Positions 27,605-35,976 of a stretch of DNA of 64,000 nt are shown here, in pieces; position 1 is the stretch's first letter, and each line of letters begins with the position of its first letter. The position numbers and the translations under genes are program-made. This stretch comes from SHWC01 sp050173345 (GTDB taxonomy: Bacteria > Pseudomonadota > Alphaproteobacteria > UBA828), in assembly GCA_050173345.1 (NCBI GenBank), contig JBFXKW010000001.1, positions 1 through 64,000 on the forward strand, written 5' to 3'. The notes below the pieces were generated by a model. That model made no database searches. It was given only the letters and a program-made list of their open reading frames with translations, and was not told the DNA's origin.

Positions 27605-28348
27605 CTATCCTTTCACCACCATACGGACGCGCTCGGCGGCGAAGCGCGCGACGCCGAACTCGATCGGCTTGCCCGCGCCGTCCACGTTGAGCACCTCCGA
27701 GACGATCAGCGGCCGCGAGCGCGGCTGGCGCAATAGGCGCGCCTCCTCGGCGCCCGGCAGGCGGGCGGTGATACGGGTCAGCGCGCGGGTATAGTCCTGC
27801 ACGCCGAAGCCCTGCAGCGCGCGGGTGATCGAGCCGGTGCGCCGATAGGCCTCGATCAGCCCGTCGAAGCGCGCCTTCGGAAAATAATGCCCCGAGACGC
27901 TGATCGGCCTTCCGTCCGCCTCGCCGAGGATTTCGAGCTCGATCAGCGGGCTCGACGGCGGAAGCTTCAATTCGCGCGCGATCTGCAGGTCTTGCCGCTC
28001 GTCGCTCGCGCGCAGCAATTGCCCGCCGGGGCGGCGGTTCTGCGTGACCAGGATCTCCGAGAAGCGCGTCCGCGCGCCGAGTACGTAGTCGAGCACGTTC
28101 TCCTGCACGAACATGCCGCGGCCCTGCTCGATGCGGATCAGGCCGCGCTCGCTGAGCGCGGCGAGCGCCTGGCGGATGGTATGCCGGTTGACCTCGAAGC
28201 GGTCGGCGAGCGTTCGCTCCGTCGGCAGCTGCGCGCCCGGCTCGAAGCCGCCATCGGCGATCTCCTGGGCGAGCCGCGCCTCGATCTGGCGCCAGAGCGT
28301 GATCCCTGCGCCGCGGTCGAGCGCGCCGTCTGCGTCTAGGTTTGTCAT
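27605..28348 (-). CDS. phnF: GntR/HutC-family regulator PhnF
   Basis: A 247-residue regulator. The winged HTH is residues 17-80, with FEPGAQLPTERTLADRFEVNRHTIRQALAALSERGLIRIEQGRGMFV (read in parts), followed by a UTRA ligand-binding domain (YVLGARTRFSEILV to the end). PhnF proteins repress phosphonate genes and respond to a phosphorus-related ligand. It is convergent with phnE and divergent from phnG; a near-palindromic site lies in the 94-bp phnF-phnG gap. This is the natural local controller of the C-P lyase operon and probably of its own gene. Confidence 0.93.
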   Translation of the reverse strand: MTNLDADGALDRGAGITLWRQIEARLAQEIADGGFEPGAQLPTERTLADRFEVNRHTIRQALAALSERGLIRIEQGRGMFVQENVLDYVLGARTRFSEILVTQNRRPGGQLLRASDERQDLQIARELKLPPSSPLIELEILGEADGRPISVSGHYFPKARFDGLIEAYRRTGSITRALQGFGVQDYTRALTRITARLPGAEEARLLRQPRSRPLIVSEVLNVDGAGKPIEFGVARFAAERVRMVVKG

Positions 28349-28401
28349 GGAAACGTCATGGATCGGCCATTGCTTTCGCGCTGAACGCCGATAAGATAAC
28401 G

Positions 28402-28423
28402 TCTAGTCATCTAGATGTCTAGA
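28402..28423. promoter_or_regulatory. Likely PhnF operator
   Basis: A 22-bp dyad, TCTAGTCATCT then AGATGTCTAGA, is palindromic at all but one pair (20 of 22 bases), with three TCTAG/CTAGA elements. It lies in the middle of the divergent phnF-phnG promoter region, 54 bp from the phnF start and 20 bp from the phnG start. Position and symmetry fit a GntR dimer site. Binding is inferred. Confidence 0.75.
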
Positions 28424-28442
28424 TCAATTTTGGCAGTGATCC

Positions 28443-28901
28443 ATGGCCCAGACCCAGTCGCCCCACGTCGCGCGGCGGACCCGCTGGCTCTCCACGCTGT
28501 CGAAGGCGCGCTACGGCGATCTCAGGACGCTTTGGGACAATTTCCCGAAGAAGCCCGAATGGCGCCGGCTCAAGCCGCCCGAGACCGGCATGGTGATGGT
28601 GCGCGGCCGGATCGGCGGCGACGGCGCGCCGTTCAATCTCGGCGAGATGACGGTGACGCGCTGCGTCGTGCAGGTCGTCGATGGCGCGGTCGGCGTCGGC
28701 TATGTCGCCGGGCGCAACGCCGAGCATGCGGAGCTCGTCGCTGTGATCGACGGGCTCGGGCAGAACGCGCTCGCGGAGCAGAGCGTCGCGGACGGCATCG
28801 TCGAGCCGCTCGCGCTCTTGCAGCGCCGGCTCGACGACGCGGCATCGCGCAAGGCAGCGGCGAGCCGCGTCGAGTTCTACACGCTGGCGCGGGGCGAATG
28901 A
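28443..28901 (+). CDS. phnG: C-P lyase core subunit PhnG
   Basis: A 152-residue protein, normal PhnG length. Family blocks include RTRWLSTLSKARYGDL at the N-terminus, ETGMVMVRGRIGGDGAPFNLGEMTVTRCVVQ (read in two parts) and VGVGYVAGRNAEHAELVAVIDGL. PhnG is part of the PhnGHIJ complex that transfers the phosphonate onto ATP-derived ribose, with PhnI. It is the first gene of the C-P lyase operon, starting 20 bp after the candidate PhnF operator, and its stop overlaps the phnH start (ATGA). Confidence 0.97.
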   Translation: MAQTQSPHVARRTRWLSTLSKARYGDLRTLWDNFPKKPEWRRLKPPETGMVMVRGRIGGDGAPFNLGEMTVTRCVVQVVDGAVGVGYVAGRNAEHAELVAVIDGLGQNALAEQSVADGIVEPLALLQRRLDDAASRKAAASRVEFYTLARGE

Positions 28902-29503
28902 GCATGTCGGGCGCTGCGGAAGCCGCATCGCTGCGTGCCGGCTTCGGCGATCCGGTGAGGGACGCGCAGGCGACCTTCCGGCTGGTGCTGGAGGCGATGG
29001 CGCGCCCGGGCCGCGTCCAGGAGATCGCGGCGACGCTCGATCCGCCGCCGGGGGTGCATCCGGCGTCCGCGGCGATCCTGCTCACGCTGCTCGACCACGA
29101 AACGCCGGTCTGGATCGAGCTCGCGTCGGGGCGGGACGAGGCGGCGCGCTTCTTCGCCTTCCATTGCGGCTGCCCCTTGGCCGAGGCGCCGGAGGAGGCG
29201 CGCTTTGTCCTGGTCGACGCGCTGCCGCAGGCGATGGAGCGCTTCCCGGCCGGTAGCGCGGAGCGGCCCGAGCTCTCCGCCACCCTGATACTACAACTGA
29301 AGGCGCTGGACGGCGGTACGCCGGTCGCCTTGAGCGGCCCCGGTATCGAAGAGCGCGCGCGGATCGCACCGCGCGGGTTGCCGGCTGCGTTCTGGGACAT
29401 GACGCGCGACAACCACGCGCTGTTCCCGAGCGGCGTCGATTTCATCCTGGTGGCTGGCCGCGCGATCTGCGGCCTGCCGCGCACCACGCGCGCGGAGGCC
29501 TAG
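28898..29503 (+). CDS. phnH: C-P lyase core subunit PhnH
   Basis: A 201-residue protein with the PhnH hallmark GFGDPVRDAQATFRLVLEAMARPGRV near the N-terminus (two blocks) and IAPRGLPAAFWDMTRDNHALFPSGVDFIL near the C-terminus. PhnH is a structural subunit of the core C-P lyase complex. The start ATG 28898 overlaps the phnG TGA by four bases; a longer in-frame extension upstream lies wholly within phnG and is not real. Confidence 0.96.
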   Translation: MSMSGAAEAASLRAGFGDPVRDAQATFRLVLEAMARPGRVQEIAATLDPPPGVHPASAAILLTLLDHETPVWIELASGRDEAARFFAFHCGCPLAEAPEEARFVLVDALPQAMERFPAGSAERPELSATLILQLKALDGGTPVALSGPGIEERARIAPRGLPAAFWDMTRDNHALFPSGVDFILVAGRAICGLPRTTRAEA

Positions 29504-30625
29504 ATGTACGTCGCGGTCAAGGGCGGCGAGAAGGCGATCGACGCCTCGCTCGCGCTATTGGACGAGGCGCGGCGCGGCGATCCGCGCCTTCCCGCCCTCA
29601 CGCTCGAACAGATCGCCGGGCAACTCGGCCTCGCCGTCGACCGGGTGATGGCCGAGGGCTCGCTCTACGATCGCGAGCTTGCCGCGCTCGCGGTCAAGCA
29701 GGCGCGCGGCGATCTGATCGAGGCGATCTTCCTGCTGCGCGCCTATCGCACGACCTTACCGAGGTTCGGCGACAGCGAGCCGGTCGCGAGCGCGCGGATG
29801 GCGGTGCGCCGGCGTATCTCGGCGGCGTTCAAGGATATTCCGGGCGGCCAGGTGCTCGGCCCCAGCTTCGACTACACGCACCGGCTGCTCGATTTTTCTC
29901 TTGCTGCTGGTAGTGACCCGCCGCCGGCGCCGAAGGCCGACCAGCCGCTCGATCCCGACATGCCGCGCGTCACCGACACGCTCGGCGACGAGGGCCTGAT
30001 CGAACCGAACCCGCCCGCGACGCTTGGTACGCCGGTGCCCGATCTCACCCAGGAGCCGCTGGAGTTCCCGGCCGGGCGGCCGATGCGCCTGCAGGCGCTC
30101 GCGCGTGGCGACGAGGGCTTCCTGCTCGCGCTCGGCTACTCGACCCAGCGCGGCTATGGCCGCAACCATCCGTTCGCCGGCGAGATCCGCCACGGCACGG
30201 TCGCGGTCGAGTTCGTGCCGCCCGAGCTCGGCTTCGCGGTCGAGATCGGCGTGATCGAGCTGACCGAATGTCAGATGGTCAACCAGTTTGCCGGCTCCGA
30301 GGCCGCGCCGCCGCAATTCACCCGCGGCTACGGCCTCGCCTTCGGCCACGGCGAGCGCAAGGCGATGGCGATGGCGTTGGTCGATCGCGCGTTGCGCGCC
30401 GAGGAGCTGGGCGAGGCGGTGAGCGCGCCGGCGCAGGACGAGGAGTTCGTGCTCGCCCATGCTGACAATGTGGAGGCGTCGGGCTTCGTGCAGCATCTCA
30501 AGCTGCCGCACTATGTCGACTTCCAGTCCGAGCTCCTGGTGCTCCGGGCGCTGCGCGCGGCCTGGCAGGACGCAGCGGCCGAACGGGACGGGGCGGCGGG
30601 CCGCGCCACGGAGGCGGCGGAATGA
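29504..30625 (+). CDS. phnI: C-P lyase core subunit PhnI
   Basis: A 373-residue protein of normal PhnI length. MYVAVKGGEKAIDASLALLDE at the start, LAALAVKQARGDLIEAIFLLRAYRTTLPR, and GQVLGPSFDYTHRLLDF are diagnostic, as is GYGLAFGHGERKAMAMALVDRAL near residue 280-300. PhnI is the nucleosidase-like subunit which, with PhnG, PhnH and PhnL, displaces adenine from ATP with the phosphonate. It begins directly after the phnH stop and overlaps phnJ by four bases. Confidence 0.97.
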   Translation: MYVAVKGGEKAIDASLALLDEARRGDPRLPALTLEQIAGQLGLAVDRVMAEGSLYDRELAALAVKQARGDLIEAIFLLRAYRTTLPRFGDSEPVASARMAVRRRISAAFKDIPGGQVLGPSFDYTHRLLDFSLAAGSDPPPAPKADQPLDPDMPRVTDTLGDEGLIEPNPPATLGTPVPDLTQEPLEFPAGRPMRLQALARGDEGFLLALGYSTQRGYGRNHPFAGEIRHGTVAVEFVPPELGFAVEIGVIELTECQMVNQFAGSEAAPPQFTRGYGLAFGHGERKAMAMALVDRALRAEELGEAVSAPAQDEEFVLAHADNVEASGFVQHLKLPHYVDFQSELLVLRALRAAWQDAAAERDGAAGRATEAAE

Positions 30626-31524
30626 GCGCGCGTCAGAAACCCGCCATGGCCGCGTCACCGCCCGGTCATGCCGAGGCCGCATACAACTTCGGGTTCCTCG
30701 ACGAGCAGACCAAGCGCATGATCCGCCGCGCGATCCTGAAGGCGGTTGCGATCCCCGGCTACCAGGTGCCGTTCGGCAGCCGCGAGATGCCGCTGCCCTA
30801 TGGCTGGGGCACCGGCGGCATCCAGGTGACCGCGAGCGTGATCGGCCCGAACGACGTGCTCAAGGTGATCGACCAGGGCTCCGACGACACCACCAACGCG
30901 GTCTCGATCCGGCGCTTCTTCGGCCGCGTCGCCGGCGTGCGCACGACCACACGCACGCGCAAGGCGACCATCATCCAGACCCGGCACCGCGTGCCCGAGA
31001 CGCCGCTCGAGGCGGGCCAGATCCTGGTCTACCAGGTGCCGATCCCGGAACCGCTGCGCTGGCTCGAGCCGCGCGAGCGCGAGACGCGCAGGATGCACGC
31101 GCTCTCCGACTACGGCGTGATGCATGTCAGCCTCTACGAGAACATCGCGCAGTTCGGCCGCATCGCCACCGGCTACGACTACCCGGTGCGGATCAATGGG
31201 CGCTATCTGATGCGGCCGAGCCCGATCCCGAAGTTCGACAACCCGAAGCTCGACCGTTCGCCCGCCATCCAGCTCTTCGGCGCCGGGCGCGAGAAGCGCA
31301 TCTACGCGGTGCCACCTTATACCGGGGTCAAAAGCCTCGATTTCGACGATCACCCGTTCACGATCGATCATCCGGGCCAGCCTTGTGCCCTGTGCGGCGC
31401 GACCGACAGCTTCCTCGACGAGGTGGTGACCGACGACCGCGGCGGCAGGCTCTGGGTGTGCTCCGATTCCGACTATTGCGAGGAGCGCCGCGCCATGGCC
31501 GAGGCGGCGAGGGGCTCGGCATGA
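30622..31524 (+). CDS. phnJ: C-P lyase, radical SAM subunit PhnJ
   Basis: A 300-residue protein, the C-P bond-cleaving enzyme. The four cysteines near the C-terminus follow the PhnJ spacing C-x2-C-x21-C-x5-C (CALC near residue 255, then a Cys in LWVCSDSDYC near 280-286), which holds the [4Fe-4S] cluster and the thiyl-radical Cys. N-terminal YNFGFLDEQTKRMIRRAILKA and the GSREMPLPYGWGTGGIQ block are typical. It converts ribose-phosphonate triphosphate products to the cyclic phosphate and releases an alkane. The start overlaps phnI (ATGA). Confidence 0.98.
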   Translation: MSARQKPAMAASPPGHAEAAYNFGFLDEQTKRMIRRAILKAVAIPGYQVPFGSREMPLPYGWGTGGIQVTASVIGPNDVLKVIDQGSDDTTNAVSIRRFFGRVAGVRTTTRTRKATIIQTRHRVPETPLEAGQILVYQVPIPEPLRWLEPRERETRRMHALSDYGVMHVSLYENIAQFGRIATGYDYPVRINGRYLMRPSPIPKFDNPKLDRSPAIQLFGAGREKRIYAVPPYTGVKSLDFDDHPFTIDHPGQPCALCGATDSFLDEVVTDDRGGRLWVCSDSDYCEERRAMAEAARGSA

Positions 31525-32312
31525 GCACAAGTACGGGCGAGGGCGAGGCGCTGCTGAGCGCCGAGGGGCTCAGCCGCTATTACGGCCGACAGGTCGGCTG
31601 CCTCGACGTTTCGCTCGCGCTCTTTCCGGGCGAGGTGCTCGGCGTCGTCGGCGAATCCGGCTCGGGCAAGACCACGTTGCTCAACGTGCTGTCGGGCCGG
31701 CTGCCGCCGCAGCAGGGGCGCGTCGTCTATCGCAGCGCCCATGACGGCGCGCTCGACGTCTATGCGCTGCCCGAGGCGCGCCTGCGCATGCTCGCGCGCA
31801 CCGATTGGGGCTTCGTGCATCAGAGCCCGCGCGACGGCCTGCGCATGGCGGTCAGCGCGGGCGCCAATGTCGGCGAGCGGCTGATGGTCAACGGCGCGCG
31901 CCACTACGGCAACATCCGCGCCGAGGCGACCGCCTGGCTCGACCATGTCGAGATCGACATCGGCCGCATCGACGACATGCCGGCGACCTTCTCGGGCGGC
32001 ATGCAGCAGCGCTTGCAGATCGCGCGCAACCTGGTGTCGAAGCCGCGGCTCGTCTTCATGGACGAGCCGACCGGCGGGCTCGACGTCTCGGTCCAGGCGC
32101 GCCTGCTCGACCTCCTGCGCAGGCTGGTCGAGGAGCTTGGGCTGAGCTGCATCGTGGTCAGCCACGATCTCGGCGTACTCAGGCTGCTCTCGCATCGCCT
32201 GATCGTAATGCGCGAGGGCAGGGTGGTCGAGACCGGGCTGACCGATCAGGTGCTCGACGACCCGCAGCACGCCTACACCCAGCTTCTCGTCTCCTCGATC
32301 CTGCCAGTGTGA
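31521..32312 (+). CDS. phnK: C-P lyase accessory ABC protein PhnK
   Basis: A 263-residue ABC-type ATPase. Walker A is GESGSGKTT near residue 48, the signature FSGGMQQRLQIARNL near 160, and Walker B LVFMDEPTGGLDVS near 178. The RTDWGFVHQSPRDGLRM Q-loop is the PhnK form. PhnK docks onto the PhnGHIJ core rather than acting in transport. ATG 31521 overlaps the phnJ stop; an upstream in-frame extension runs through phnJ and is not real. Confidence 0.96.
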   Translation: MSTSTGEGEALLSAEGLSRYYGRQVGCLDVSLALFPGEVLGVVGESGSGKTTLLNVLSGRLPPQQGRVVYRSAHDGALDVYALPEARLRMLARTDWGFVHQSPRDGLRMAVSAGANVGERLMVNGARHYGNIRAEATAWLDHVEIDIGRIDDMPATFSGGMQQRLQIARNLVSKPRLVFMDEPTGGLDVSVQARLLDLLRRLVEELGLSCIVVSHDLGVLRLLSHRLIVMREGRVVETGLTDQVLDDPQHAYTQLLVSSILPV

Positions 32313-32315
32313 GCC

Positions 32316-33026
32316 ATGGCCCGTCGCGATCCGCTCGCGCTCTCGGTCGAAGGACTCTCGAAGGCCTTCACCCTGCATCTGCGGGACGGCGTGAAGCTGC
32401 CGGTGCTCGATGACGTCAGCTTCTCGCTCGACGCCGGCGAATGCCTGATGCTGAACGGGCCATCGGGCAGCGGCAAATCGACCCTGCTCCGCTGCATCTA
32501 CGGCAACTACCTGCCGCAGGCCGGCATCATCAAGGTGCGCCACGGCATGGACATGGTGGCGGTCACCGGCGCGCGGCCGCAGACCATCCTGGCGCTGCGG
32601 CGCGCCACGCTCGGCTATGTCAGCCAGTTCCTGCGCGTGATCCCGCGCGTCGCGACGCTCGACCTGGTGGCCGAGCCGCTGGCGCGCCAGGGCGTCGCCG
32701 CGCCCGATGCCAGGCGCCGCGCCGGCGCGCTGCTCGAACGGCTCGGCATCCCGGCGAAGCTCTGGAGCCTGCCGCCGGCGACCTTCTCGGGCGGCGAGCA
32801 GCAGCGGGTCAACCTGGCGCGCGCCTTCATCGCGGACTATCGCGTCCTGCTGCTCGACGAGCCGACCGCCTCGCTCGACTACGCCAACCGGGACATCGTG
32901 GCCGGCCTGATCCGCGAGGCGCTGACGCGCGGCATCGCGATCGTCGGCATCCTTCACGACGAAGCGCTGCGGCACAATCTCGCGACGCGCGAGCTTCGCC
33001 TCGCCGCGAACCGGGTAGAGGCATGA
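32316..33026 (+). CDS. phnL: C-P lyase accessory ABC protein PhnL
   Basis: A 236-residue ABC-type ATPase. Walker A is GPSGSGKSTLLRCIYGNY near residue 45, the signature FSGGEQQRVNLARAF near 155, and Walker B VLLLDEPTASLD near 180. LSVEGLSKAFTLHLRDG at the N-terminus and the C-terminal LHDEALRHNLATREL match PhnL. It works with PhnGHI in forming the ribose-phosphonate triphosphate. It starts 3 bp after phnK and overlaps phnM by four bases (ATGA). Confidence 0.95.
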   Translation: MARRDPLALSVEGLSKAFTLHLRDGVKLPVLDDVSFSLDAGECLMLNGPSGSGKSTLLRCIYGNYLPQAGIIKVRHGMDMVAVTGARPQTILALRRATLGYVSQFLRVIPRVATLDLVAEPLARQGVAAPDARRRAGALLERLGIPAKLWSLPPATFSGGEQQRVNLARAFIADYRVLLLDEPTASLDYANRDIVAGLIREALTRGIAIVGILHDEALRHNLATRELRLAANRVEA

Positions 33027-34165
33027 GCGCCGAGCAGGTCTTCACCAACGCGCGGCTGGTGCTCGAAGACCGCGTCGTCTACGGCACGCTGGTGGTTCGC
33101 GATGCGCGAATCGCCGCTGTCGAGGACGGGCGTTCGCATCTGCCGGCGGCGCATGACCTCGAAGGCGACACCGTGATCGCCGGCCTCGTCGAGCTGCATA
33201 CTGACAATCTCGAGCGGCACCTGACGCCGCGTCCCGGCGTGCGCTGGCCGAGCCTGGCCGCGCTTATCTCGCACGACGCCCAACTGGCCGCCGCCGGCAT
33301 CACCACCGTGTTCGACGCGGTGACGGTCGGCACCGCGATCGATGGCGGCGAGCGCTCGTCGATCCTCGGCGAGGCGATCCAGGCGATTCACCAGGCGACG
33401 GCCGAACAGGAGCTGCGTGCGGACCATTTCATTCACCTGCGCTGCGAGGTCAGCGACCCCGGCCTGCGCGCGCTTTGGGAGACGCTGCGCGACGATCCGT
33501 TCATCCGCCTGGTCTCGCTGATGGACCACACGCCGGGGCAGCGCCAGTTCGTCGACGAGGAAAAGTTCCGCGCTTACTATCGCGGCAAGCATCGTTTGAG
33601 CGATGCGGAAATCGACGCCTTGATCGAACGCTCGCGCGAAGGCCAGGCGCGGCACGCGCTGCCGAGCCGGCTCGAGATAGCAGCCTATCATCGCGCGCGC
33701 GGCACGCCGCTCGCGAGCCATGACGACGCCACGGTCGCGCATATCGACGAGGCGGCGGCGCTCGGCTGCGCCATCGCCGAGTTTCCGACCACGCTGGAGG
33801 CGGCGGGTGCGGCGCGGCGGAGCGGCCTCGGCACCATCATGGGCGCGCCCAACCTGGTGCGCGGCGGCTCGCATTCGGGCAACATCGCGACGGCGAGCCT
33901 CGCCGAGGCCGGCCTGCTCGACATGCTGTCGTCGGACTATGTGCCGGTCAGCCTCTTGCACGGCGCCTTCCTGCTGCAAACGGCTTGCGGGCTCGGCCTC
34001 GACGCCGCCATCGCGACCGTGACCGCGACGCCCGCCCGCATGGCCGGGCTCGACGATCGCGGCAGGCTCGCGCCGGGCCTGCGCGCGGATTTCGTGCGCG
34101 TCCGGCTGCACGAGGATCGCGTGGTGCCGCGCGAGACATGGTGCGGCGCGCAGAGGGTGGCGTGA
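33023..34165 (+). CDS. phnM: RPnTP diphosphatase PhnM
   Basis: A 380-residue amidohydrolase-fold protein. It removes pyrophosphate from 5-triphosphoribosyl 1-phosphonate to give the PhnJ substrate. The metal-binding VELHTDNLERHLTPRPGVRW near residue 55-75 is the canonical PhnM motif, along with LMDHTPGQRQFVD near 165, LASHDDATVAH near 230 and IMGAPNLVRGGSHSGN near 275. A second, more distant PhnM lies at 35977-37155. ATG 33023 overlaps the phnL stop. Confidence 0.96.
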   Translation: MSAEQVFTNARLVLEDRVVYGTLVVRDARIAAVEDGRSHLPAAHDLEGDTVIAGLVELHTDNLERHLTPRPGVRWPSLAALISHDAQLAAAGITTVFDAVTVGTAIDGGERSSILGEAIQAIHQATAEQELRADHFIHLRCEVSDPGLRALWETLRDDPFIRLVSLMDHTPGQRQFVDEEKFRAYYRGKHRLSDAEIDALIERSREGQARHALPSRLEIAAYHRARGTPLASHDDATVAHIDEAAALGCAIAEFPTTLEAAGAARRSGLGTIMGAPNLVRGGSHSGNIATASLAEAGLLDMLSSDYVPVSLLHGAFLLQTACGLGLDAAIATVTATPARMAGLDDRGRLAPGLRADFVRVRLHEDRVVPRETWCGAQRVA

Positions 34166-34166
34166 C

Positions 34167-34721
34167 ATGCGCGATCCTTCGAGCATCGACGAGATCGTCG
34201 CGCTCTACGAGACGCGGGGTGCGCGGCTCTATGGCGGTGAGGCGGTGACCCAGGCGGCGCACGCGCTTCAGTGCGCCCACATGGCGGAGCTCTCGGGCGC
34301 GGTGCCGGCGCTGGTCGCGGCGGCCTTCCTGCACGACATCGCGCATCTGCTCGAGGACGACACCGAGGCCGCCGCTTCGCGCGGAGAGGACCTCAAGCAC
34401 GAGGTCGTCGGCGCGCAGGCGATCGCGCCGCTGTTCCCGCCCGAGGTGACCGAGTGCGTCCGGCTGCATGTCGATGCCAAGCGCTATCTGGTCGCGACCG
34501 ATGACGGCTACGCGGCCCGGCTGTCGCCGGCCTCGCAGCTCAGCCTGACCTTGCAGGGCGGGCCGCTCGATACGGAAGAGGTGGCCGCTTTTGCGGCGAA
34601 CCCGCATGCCGAAGCGGCGCTCGCGCTGCGCCGCTGGGACGAGGGCGCCAAGGATCCCGCCGCGGAGACGCCGGGCCTCGCGCATTTCCGCGCCTATCTC
34701 GAAGCCGCCGCGCGGCGCTGA
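34167..34721 (+). CDS. Phosphonate-associated HD-domain protein (PhnZ-like)
   Basis: A 184-residue HD-fold protein. Ligands expected of the family are visible: CAHMAELSG near residue 37, AAFLHDIAHLLED near 55 (the HD pair with a following His), KHEVVGAQAIAPLF near 80 and VRLHVDAKRYL near 103. Family members near phosphonate genes include PhnZ, a di-iron oxygenase that opens the C-P bond of 2-amino-1-hydroxyethylphosphonate. Here it is inside a C-P lyase operon, one base after phnM, with no PhnY partner in view. A related but unproven role is therefore as likely as PhnZ activity. Confidence 0.75.
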   Translation: MRDPSSIDEIVALYETRGARLYGGEAVTQAAHALQCAHMAELSGAVPALVAAAFLHDIAHLLEDDTEAAASRGEDLKHEVVGAQAIAPLFPPEVTECVRLHVDAKRYLVATDDGYAARLSPASQLSLTLQGGPLDTEEVAAFAANPHAEAALALRRWDEGAKDPAAETPGLAHFRAYLEAAARR

Positions 34722-34726
34722 CGCCC

Positions 34727-35512
34727 ATGGTCGTGCGCTACGCGGTCTATTTCGTGCCGCCGCCCGACACGCCGCTCGGCCGGTTTGGCGATGCCTGGCT
34801 CGGCCGTAGCGTCGATAGCGGTGAGGCGGTCGCGCCGCCCGCCTTGAACGGCCTTGATGCCGCCGAGCTGCGCGCGTTTACCGAGGCGCCGCGGCTCTAT
34901 GGCTGGCACGCGACCCTGAAGCCACCCTTCGCGCTGTGGCCAGGGACGAGCGAAACCGATCTCTCGGACGCGCTGAAGGGGCTCGCCGCGCGCTGGGCCG
35001 CGTTCGAGGCGCCGCCGCTCGTCCTGCGCGCGCCCGGCCAGTTCCTTGCCCTGGTGCCGGCGGCGCCTTGCGCGGCGCTCGATGCGCTGGCCGCCGATTG
35101 CGTCGCCGCGCTTGACGGGTTCCGCCGGCCGCCGGACGCGGCTGAGCTTGACCGGCGCCGTGCCGCCGGGCTGTCGGCGCGGCAGGAGGCGATGCTGGCG
35201 CGCTGGGGCTATCCCTATGTGATGGAGGAGTTCCGCTTCCACATGACGCTCACTGACCCGCTCGACGCCGCAACGAGAACACGCATCGAGCAGGTGTTGG
35301 CGCCGTTGGCGTCGCGCTTCGCCGACGCACCGGTTCGGATCGATCAACTCGCGCTGTGCCGGCAGGAAGCAGCGGGGCGGCCCTTCCGCGTCGTGCGGCG
35401 CTATGCGCTGACCGGGGCAAGCGAATCGAGCAGCGCGACGAACCGCGAGACCGCCGTCTCGACCGGCGCGTCGTTCTCGAACCTCACGACGTCCGGGCCG
35501 CTCGGCGCATAG
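34727..35512 (+). CDS. DUF1045 phosphonate-operon protein (2H phosphoesterase-like)
   Basis: A 261-residue protein. Two histidine motifs, WHATLKPPFAL near residue 60 and FHMTLTDPL near 170, spaced as in 2H phosphoesterases, and the N-terminal MVVRYAVYFVPPPDTPLGRFG identify the DUF1045 family often encoded in C-P lyase operons. A role on the cyclic ribose phosphate made by PhnJ is attractive because no phnP is seen in the window, but it is inference. The last ~36 residues are encoded antisense to phnN: the two genes overlap tail to tail by 112 bp. The family-like sequence ends near RRYALTG, so the tail may be an added extension. Confidence 0.8.
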   Translation: MVVRYAVYFVPPPDTPLGRFGDAWLGRSVDSGEAVAPPALNGLDAAELRAFTEAPRLYGWHATLKPPFALWPGTSETDLSDALKGLAARWAAFEAPPLVLRAPGQFLALVPAAPCAALDALAADCVAALDGFRRPPDAAELDRRRAAGLSARQEAMLARWGYPYVMEEFRFHMTLTDPLDAATRTRIEQVLAPLASRFADAPVRIDQLALCRQEAAGRPFRVVRRYALTGASESSSATNRETAVSTGASFSNLTTSGPLGA

Positions 35513-35964
35513 GCGTCGGCGCGCGCCAGCCGGCGTGCCACCTCCGCCTCGTCGTCGCGCGCCCGCTGGCTCAGGCGCAGGCGGAGCACGGCCTCCGGCA
35601 CGCCGACCTGAATGACCCGAAGCCCGTAGTAGCGCGCGCGCGCCTCGTCGATGATCGTGCGCGAGACGTTGACGACGACATGGCGCCCCTCGTCGAGCGC
35701 CGTCTCCATGCCGCGCGGGATGCCGTAGCAGAGCCCGTGCGCGCGCCAATGAAGCGCGTAGAGGCCGGCCTCGCACCGGGCCGCGAAGTCCGCCTCGCTG
35801 ATGGCGATGTGGGCCTCGTTGCCGAGGTCTGCCGGCCGCGTGATCTCGCGGCGCGGGAAGGCGAAGCGACCATGCGGCGCGAGCGCTACCCTCGCGCCGT
35901 TGATCAGCGTGTCCTTGCCGCTGCCTGACGGCCCGACGACGAGGAGCAGCGTGCCGCGCGGCAT
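35401..35964 (-). CDS. phnN: Ribose 1,5-bisphosphokinase PhnN
   Basis: A 187-residue guanylate-kinase-like P-loop protein. The P-loop GPSGSGKDTLING is at residues 11-23, followed by RREITRP (nucleotide/substrate region) and GKW-like HWRAHGLCYGIPRGME. PhnN phosphorylates ribose 1,5-bisphosphate to PRPP, the last step in recycling C-P lyase products. It is on the opposite strand to the main operon, 12 bp after the second phnM, so it likely forms a phnM2-phnN unit from the 37.2-kb promoter region. Its 3' end overlaps the end of the convergent DUF1045 gene. Confidence 0.94.
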   Translation of the reverse strand: MPRGTLLLVVGPSGSGKDTLINGARVALAPHGRFAFPRREITRPADLGNEAHIAISEADFAARCEAGLYALHWRAHGLCYGIPRGMETALDEGRHVVVNVSRTIIDEARARYYGLRVIQVGVPEAVLRLRLSQRARDDEAEVARRLARADAYAPSGPDVVRFENDAPVETAVSRFVALLDSLAPVSA

Positions 35965-35976
35965 GGGACGAGCGCG

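Noticed and set aside
28415..29503. A longer start for phnH running back through phnG.
   Set aside because: The extension is antisense-free but entirely within phnG in another frame; the ATGA overlap fixes the real start.
30459..32312. A longer start for phnK running back through phnJ.
   Set aside because: The extension lies within phnJ and phnI; the ATG at 31521 overlapping the phnJ stop is the real start.
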